A stretch of DNA of 37,835 nt. Origin: Nephromyces sp. MM_2019. Lineage: Eukaryota; Apicomplexa; Aconoidasida; Nephromycida. Below are positions 34,754 through 37,835 of this stretch, piece after piece. Below the pieces are notes generated by a model. The model had not been told where the DNA came from, did no database searches, and saw only the letters and a program-made list of their open reading frames with translations. Each line of letters starts with the position of its first letter. Position 1 is the first letter of the stretch. A program made the position numbers and the translations under genes. The stretch spans positions 1 through 37,835 of the forward strand of contig JADHZB010001347.1 in NCBI GenBank assembly GCA_015657535.1, given 5' to 3'.

Positions 34754-36487
34754 CTATGTTTTTGAGGTACCTTTAGGTAAACTGCTGTTGCTGTGCTTGG
34801 AAAAAAGGAAAGTATTTGCGAAGCAGTTGGTATCCGGTGAGATACCCCATTTTCGGCTGCTCCTAGATGTCCACTTTTTGGGAACTAAGTTTTCTTTTCG
34901 GTGGGTTAGGCTATTAGAAAGTGTGGGCCTAAAAAAGCTGCATTGGTTTATATTTTCATATTCATCGGCTGCCAGATGTGATGAAGACATTAGAGGATTG
35001 GAGTTCTAATATCACTGTGTTTGAAGCTGTTGTCTGCTTCACTAGAAATTATTTGATCCTTCAAATGGTGTGTGCAATAGTTTACAATTTTTTCAAGACT
35101 TTTTTATCATTATGGCTTGCTTAAATCCACCCTTTCTATCATGCGTTTTTCGGTTATAGTATATTGCCGCTTCACGTTTTTTTTTGTTGATACCCCACGG
35201 CATAGAAACTCCTTCTAAAGACAAAGGAGCTTTTTTTGTATTCATTATTGATACTGAGCCCGCAATAAAAAGTGGCATCCCATTACAAATTGTGCTTTCT
35301 TGCAATATTTTTAACCTCCTAGGTGTGCAAAATGAGGAGTCTTTAGTGGTTAAAGGGGTCTGGTGCCTCCTTTTCATTGAGAGAAAAATAGGCTACAACT
35401 TATTACCACTTCTTACTGTATTATACATAAAATCAGGGGTAAATCTATGCTTGTTCCTGTAGCCATCACAAATAGGGATTACTATTTTTTTATAAGATTA
35501 AAAAAAATAATTAAATTGTAGAAAAAATTAATTTATAAAAGATTATTTAACTTGTATTTGCGAACCTGGGATCAGAGGTCTTGAAAAGCAGATTGCTGCT
35601 TTAAAGCTCTTTCTCAATGTTAAGTCTTGTTAGCTTTATCTGTTATTCTGAACTTTGCACAGGTGTGACAGTTTTTATCGCGCTGCTACTATTCTTATTT
35701 TCTTTAGGCCCCCGTCTTTTTCTTTAAGACTACGAGACCTACTAGGAGGCGGCTAATATATTTTGCTAATTCTGGGAAAAAATGGGATTAGTTGAGGTTG
35801 GTTTTATGTTTTTTCCTCGTTCTAATTGTTATGCATGCTTTTTTATGATGCTCCAGTTAGAATACTCTTGATGCGATAATCTGCTGTTCGAAATCGCATG
35901 TATTTTCTCCTTTATATATGCACCAATTTCCAGCGCTACAATCTTCTGCTAATCTCTGAAATTTCATGTATTTTCGGCTTTAAAAATATTTTTTCTGCTC
36001 TTGCTGCTTTGAGGCTTTATTTCTCTTCATTCGTCCCTAATATTTCTAGTTGTTTTTTGCTCAAATTCAACACTAACCTCAGGATGATGGCCTTCTTTGT
36101 GTATGATACTTGCAATATTTGGGTATTTAATTGATCTTAAATCTCTGTTTTATTTTTATGGCTGCTGTTGATTGTAACTGCTTTAACGTTTTTCTTCAGA
36201 GTGATTTTCTTACCTTTTCTTCTTATTTCTCATGTTCTTCCGCTGTTTCGCGGGGTTTTTCAAAAATACCAAAGATTATTATAGTACGAAAAATGGGTGG
36301 AATCATAGAATTTGCCTGTGGAGCGCTGTGCACCCAAAAATCCTCTTTTTTTTGCTCAATAACCTCTTGTAATTTTGATTTTTTTTACTGTTACTCTCTC
36401 TCTCACTCTCTTAAAAGAAGTAATTCTTGTTTTGCTGGAAGAAGTATCTTCCAGTCGAAAGCTTTTTGATGGTGTTATTTGTTCCAT
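34754..36487 (-). CDS. Unrecognised minus-strand gene divergent from DRG
   Basis: ATG at 36487 opens MEQITPSKSFRLEDTSSSKT and continues to KRVRERVTVKK. One base out of frame, the reading continues EVIEQKKEDFWVHSAPQANS to KPRETAEEHEK and a TAA near 36214. Exon 36144-36078 reads DLRSIKYPNIASIIHKEGHH (donor GTTAGT, phase 0). Exon 35955-35857 follows AAATTTCAG in phase and reads RLAEDCSAGNWCIYKGENTC, then FEQQIIASRVF and TAA, or an earlier GTATTC donor. Further minus frames: 35377-35093 (QTPLTTKDSSFCTPRRLKIL, later GVSMPWGINKKKREA) and 35005-34754 (SSSHLAADEYENINQCSFFR, ending KGTSKT, TAG). Polar, S/T/K-rich; no family recognised. Antisense plus-strand frames here are hydrophobic shadows. Whether all pieces form one gene is uncertain. 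Confidence 0.45.
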
Positions 36488-36660
36488 GGTGTGTGCGATG
36501 TGTAGCGTTTTCTTTGTAATTAAAATTTTCCTTGAAGATTTCTATTTTCTCTTTTTTCTTTGATGATAAGTCTTGGTTATCTCATATAAGTTTATGCGAT
36601 TTTATGTGAAGACTTTATGGTTTGCTTTCCAGTTAATAAACGAGCTCTTCTCTCTCATTC
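36488..36660. promoter_or_regulatory. Putative bidirectional promoter, 173 bp
   Basis: This is the entire interval between two divergent predicted start codons (36487 minus and 36661 plus). It begins with ggtgtgtgcgatgtgtagcg, directly against the minus-strand ATG, then is T-rich. A tctctctcattc tract sits directly before the DRG ATG. The promoter role is inferred from position. Confidence 0.45.
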
Positions 36661-37835
36661 ATGGGGCTAGCTGTGCTTTCTACGCTTGTTTTTCATTATA
36701 TTTCTCTGTTTCTTTGTGTGTTTCAGCGAATAAAAGCCATTCAAGATGAGGTCGCTCGCACACAAAAAAACAAGGCAACAGAGGTTAATATTTACGCAAT
36801 AAAATCATACTATCAGTACCTTTATGCTGTTAAACTTTCGTTTTTTGCTTATATTTAAAATATATTCTTGTAGTGTACCTTTTTTTGGCAGCTTGCTCTA
36901 TGCTGAGTTGTATTTGCATCAAGAGGGTTTAATGATGCGATTTTTTGCACAAACTTGAAATTTCTCGTATCATGAAAACCTTTTTTTGATACATATAACT
37001 CTTCACGAAACATATCTGCGTCGTCATTAATTCCCCCTCTAAAAACTCTGAGCTTTATGGTGTTTTCCTTAAATTTTCAAACTTTCCTTCACGCACACAC
37101 TTAAAATTAGCCTCACAGGCGCATCTTTTGGTATATAAATACACGCACCTGCAATTAATATTGCACACACGAAAAAACTCACACATCAACTTCATACACT
37201 CTGGAATTTGTTTTAGTGTTTGCGAGTTTTTCTCATTTTTTTTCAAAGAAAGTGAGTTTTGATTTACTCGCATTTTCTTCTGATAGCATAGCACCCCCCC
37301 CTTAATATATATGCATCTACATACAACGAATCGTCTAGCATGTTTTAAAGCACAATTTGCTTGTTTCTTTTTTTTGCAGTATCACTTAGGCCAGCTAAAA
37401 GCCAGACTTGCTAAACTAAAGTAAGCTGAAATTATTGCTTGCTTCATCTTCAAGCCTTTTTGCGGTTTTGTGATTTAGAGAATGCTGATATTTACCGCTT
37501 CACTGTGTGTGTGTTTTTTTTTTCATTCGATATCTTGATACTCTATTAGCTGGAATGTTGCTTTGTATTATTCCTTCTTGCTGCTGGCAATATCTCTGCT
37601 TTGATTGACTTTCCTGCATATTATTCTTTGATGTTTGGCTAAGGCTTTTTATCATTTTCTCTAGTTAGACTAGATCTATTCCTCTTTATATTTTTTGCTT
37701 GAATTTTGTTCATTTTTAGTAAGTTTTCCTTCTTTGAGTCTGTGTGTGCGAAAAGGCGATTGTTTTTATAAATGTGTGTGTGCGAAAACATGATGAGTAT
37801 TATATGTATGTGTGCGAGCATGATGGCTACTATAA
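36661..37835 (+). CDS. DRG-family (Obg/developmentally regulated) GTP-binding protein, 5' exons, runs off the right edge
   Basis: DRGs are conserved translation-associated GTPases. Proposed exons: 36661-36672 (MGLA, then a 54-nt intron GTGCTT...TTTCAG), 36727-36783 (RIKAIQDEVARTQKNKATE, phase 0), 37380-37420 (YHLGQLKARLAKL plus two bases, phase 2, acceptor TTTTTTTTGCAG, donor GTAAGC). ARTQKNKATEYHLGQLKA is the near-invariant N-terminal signature of the family; TEYHLG is closer to the DRG2 than the DRG1 consensus as I recall it, so the subtype stays open. MGLA-RIK matches the usual MGI(I/L)E(R/K)I start, which supports the tiny first exon; reading through instead would add 18 hydrophobic residues. 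The G domain lies beyond the window. Confidence 0.82.

Noticed and set aside
35700..36220. Possible reassignment of TAA/TAG to glutamine, because frames continue past TAA here
   Set aside because: The firm coding regions (CBM20 exon 1, DEK, coiled-coil exons) contain many CAA/CAG glutamines and no in-frame TAA or TAG, as expected for the standard code.
34788..36469. Several plus-strand frames of 70-110 codons
   Set aside because: They are hydrophobic antisense shadows of polar minus-strand frames, and the minus strand has the better splice signals and phase agreement.
1..37835. CRISPR arrays, tRNA or rRNA genes, bacterial operons, insertion sequences
   Set aside because: None seen; the tandem repeats are microsatellites or degenerate units without spacer structure, and the genes have spliceosomal introns.

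Overview
This is nuclear DNA of an intron-rich eukaryote, most likely a protist. It is AT-rich and carries long CA/GT microsatellites. Coding sequence is broken into short exons (27 to about 900 nt, mostly 40-160 nt) bounded by GT...AG introns of about 54 nt to more than 2 kb. No bacterial-style operon, rRNA, tRNA or CRISPR array was seen. I built the gene models by hand, looking for open stretches with a good acceptor and donor and requiring codon phase to agree across each intron. Exon edges are therefore predictions. Gene content (a starch-binding CBM20 protein, the chromatin protein DEK, a DRG-family GTPase) does not fix the lineage. A starch-storing protist is possible, but that is inference.

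Layout from left to right: (1) 1-3883, minus strand: 5' part of a CBM20 protein gene. Its second and third introns are filled by two long, mutually complementary GT and CA tracts. (2) 3884-6500: mostly non-coding, with a weak plus-strand exon candidate and a degenerate triplicated repeat. (3) 6538-19118, plus strand: a string of small exons of a coiled-coil protein; the 11133-19118 block is phase-consistent, the 5' part is looser. One of its last introns holds a short M23-peptidase-like reading frame. (4) 19501-24322, plus strand: exon groups of two or three unrecognised genes. (5) 24621-26065, minus strand: a small six-exon gene of unknown function. (6) 26154-29341, minus strand: a DEK homologue in four exons. 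(7) 29719-34037, plus strand: exon groups of one or two unrecognised genes, interrupted by a GC-rich patch and a purine-rich degenerate repeat. (8) 34754-36487, minus strand: an unrecognised gene. (9) 36661 to the right edge, plus strand: the start of a DRG GTPase gene, divergent from (8) with only 173 bp between the start codons.

The genes look like unlinked housekeeping and chromatin functions, not a pathway cluster. I found no convincing defence or mobile system. The observations most worth checking are the complementary microsatellites flanking a 61-nt exon, the M23-like intronic fragment, the reading-frame conflict at an A8 run in the gene at 36487, the DEK domain layout, and the recurrent TGTGTGCG words near gene ends and starts.
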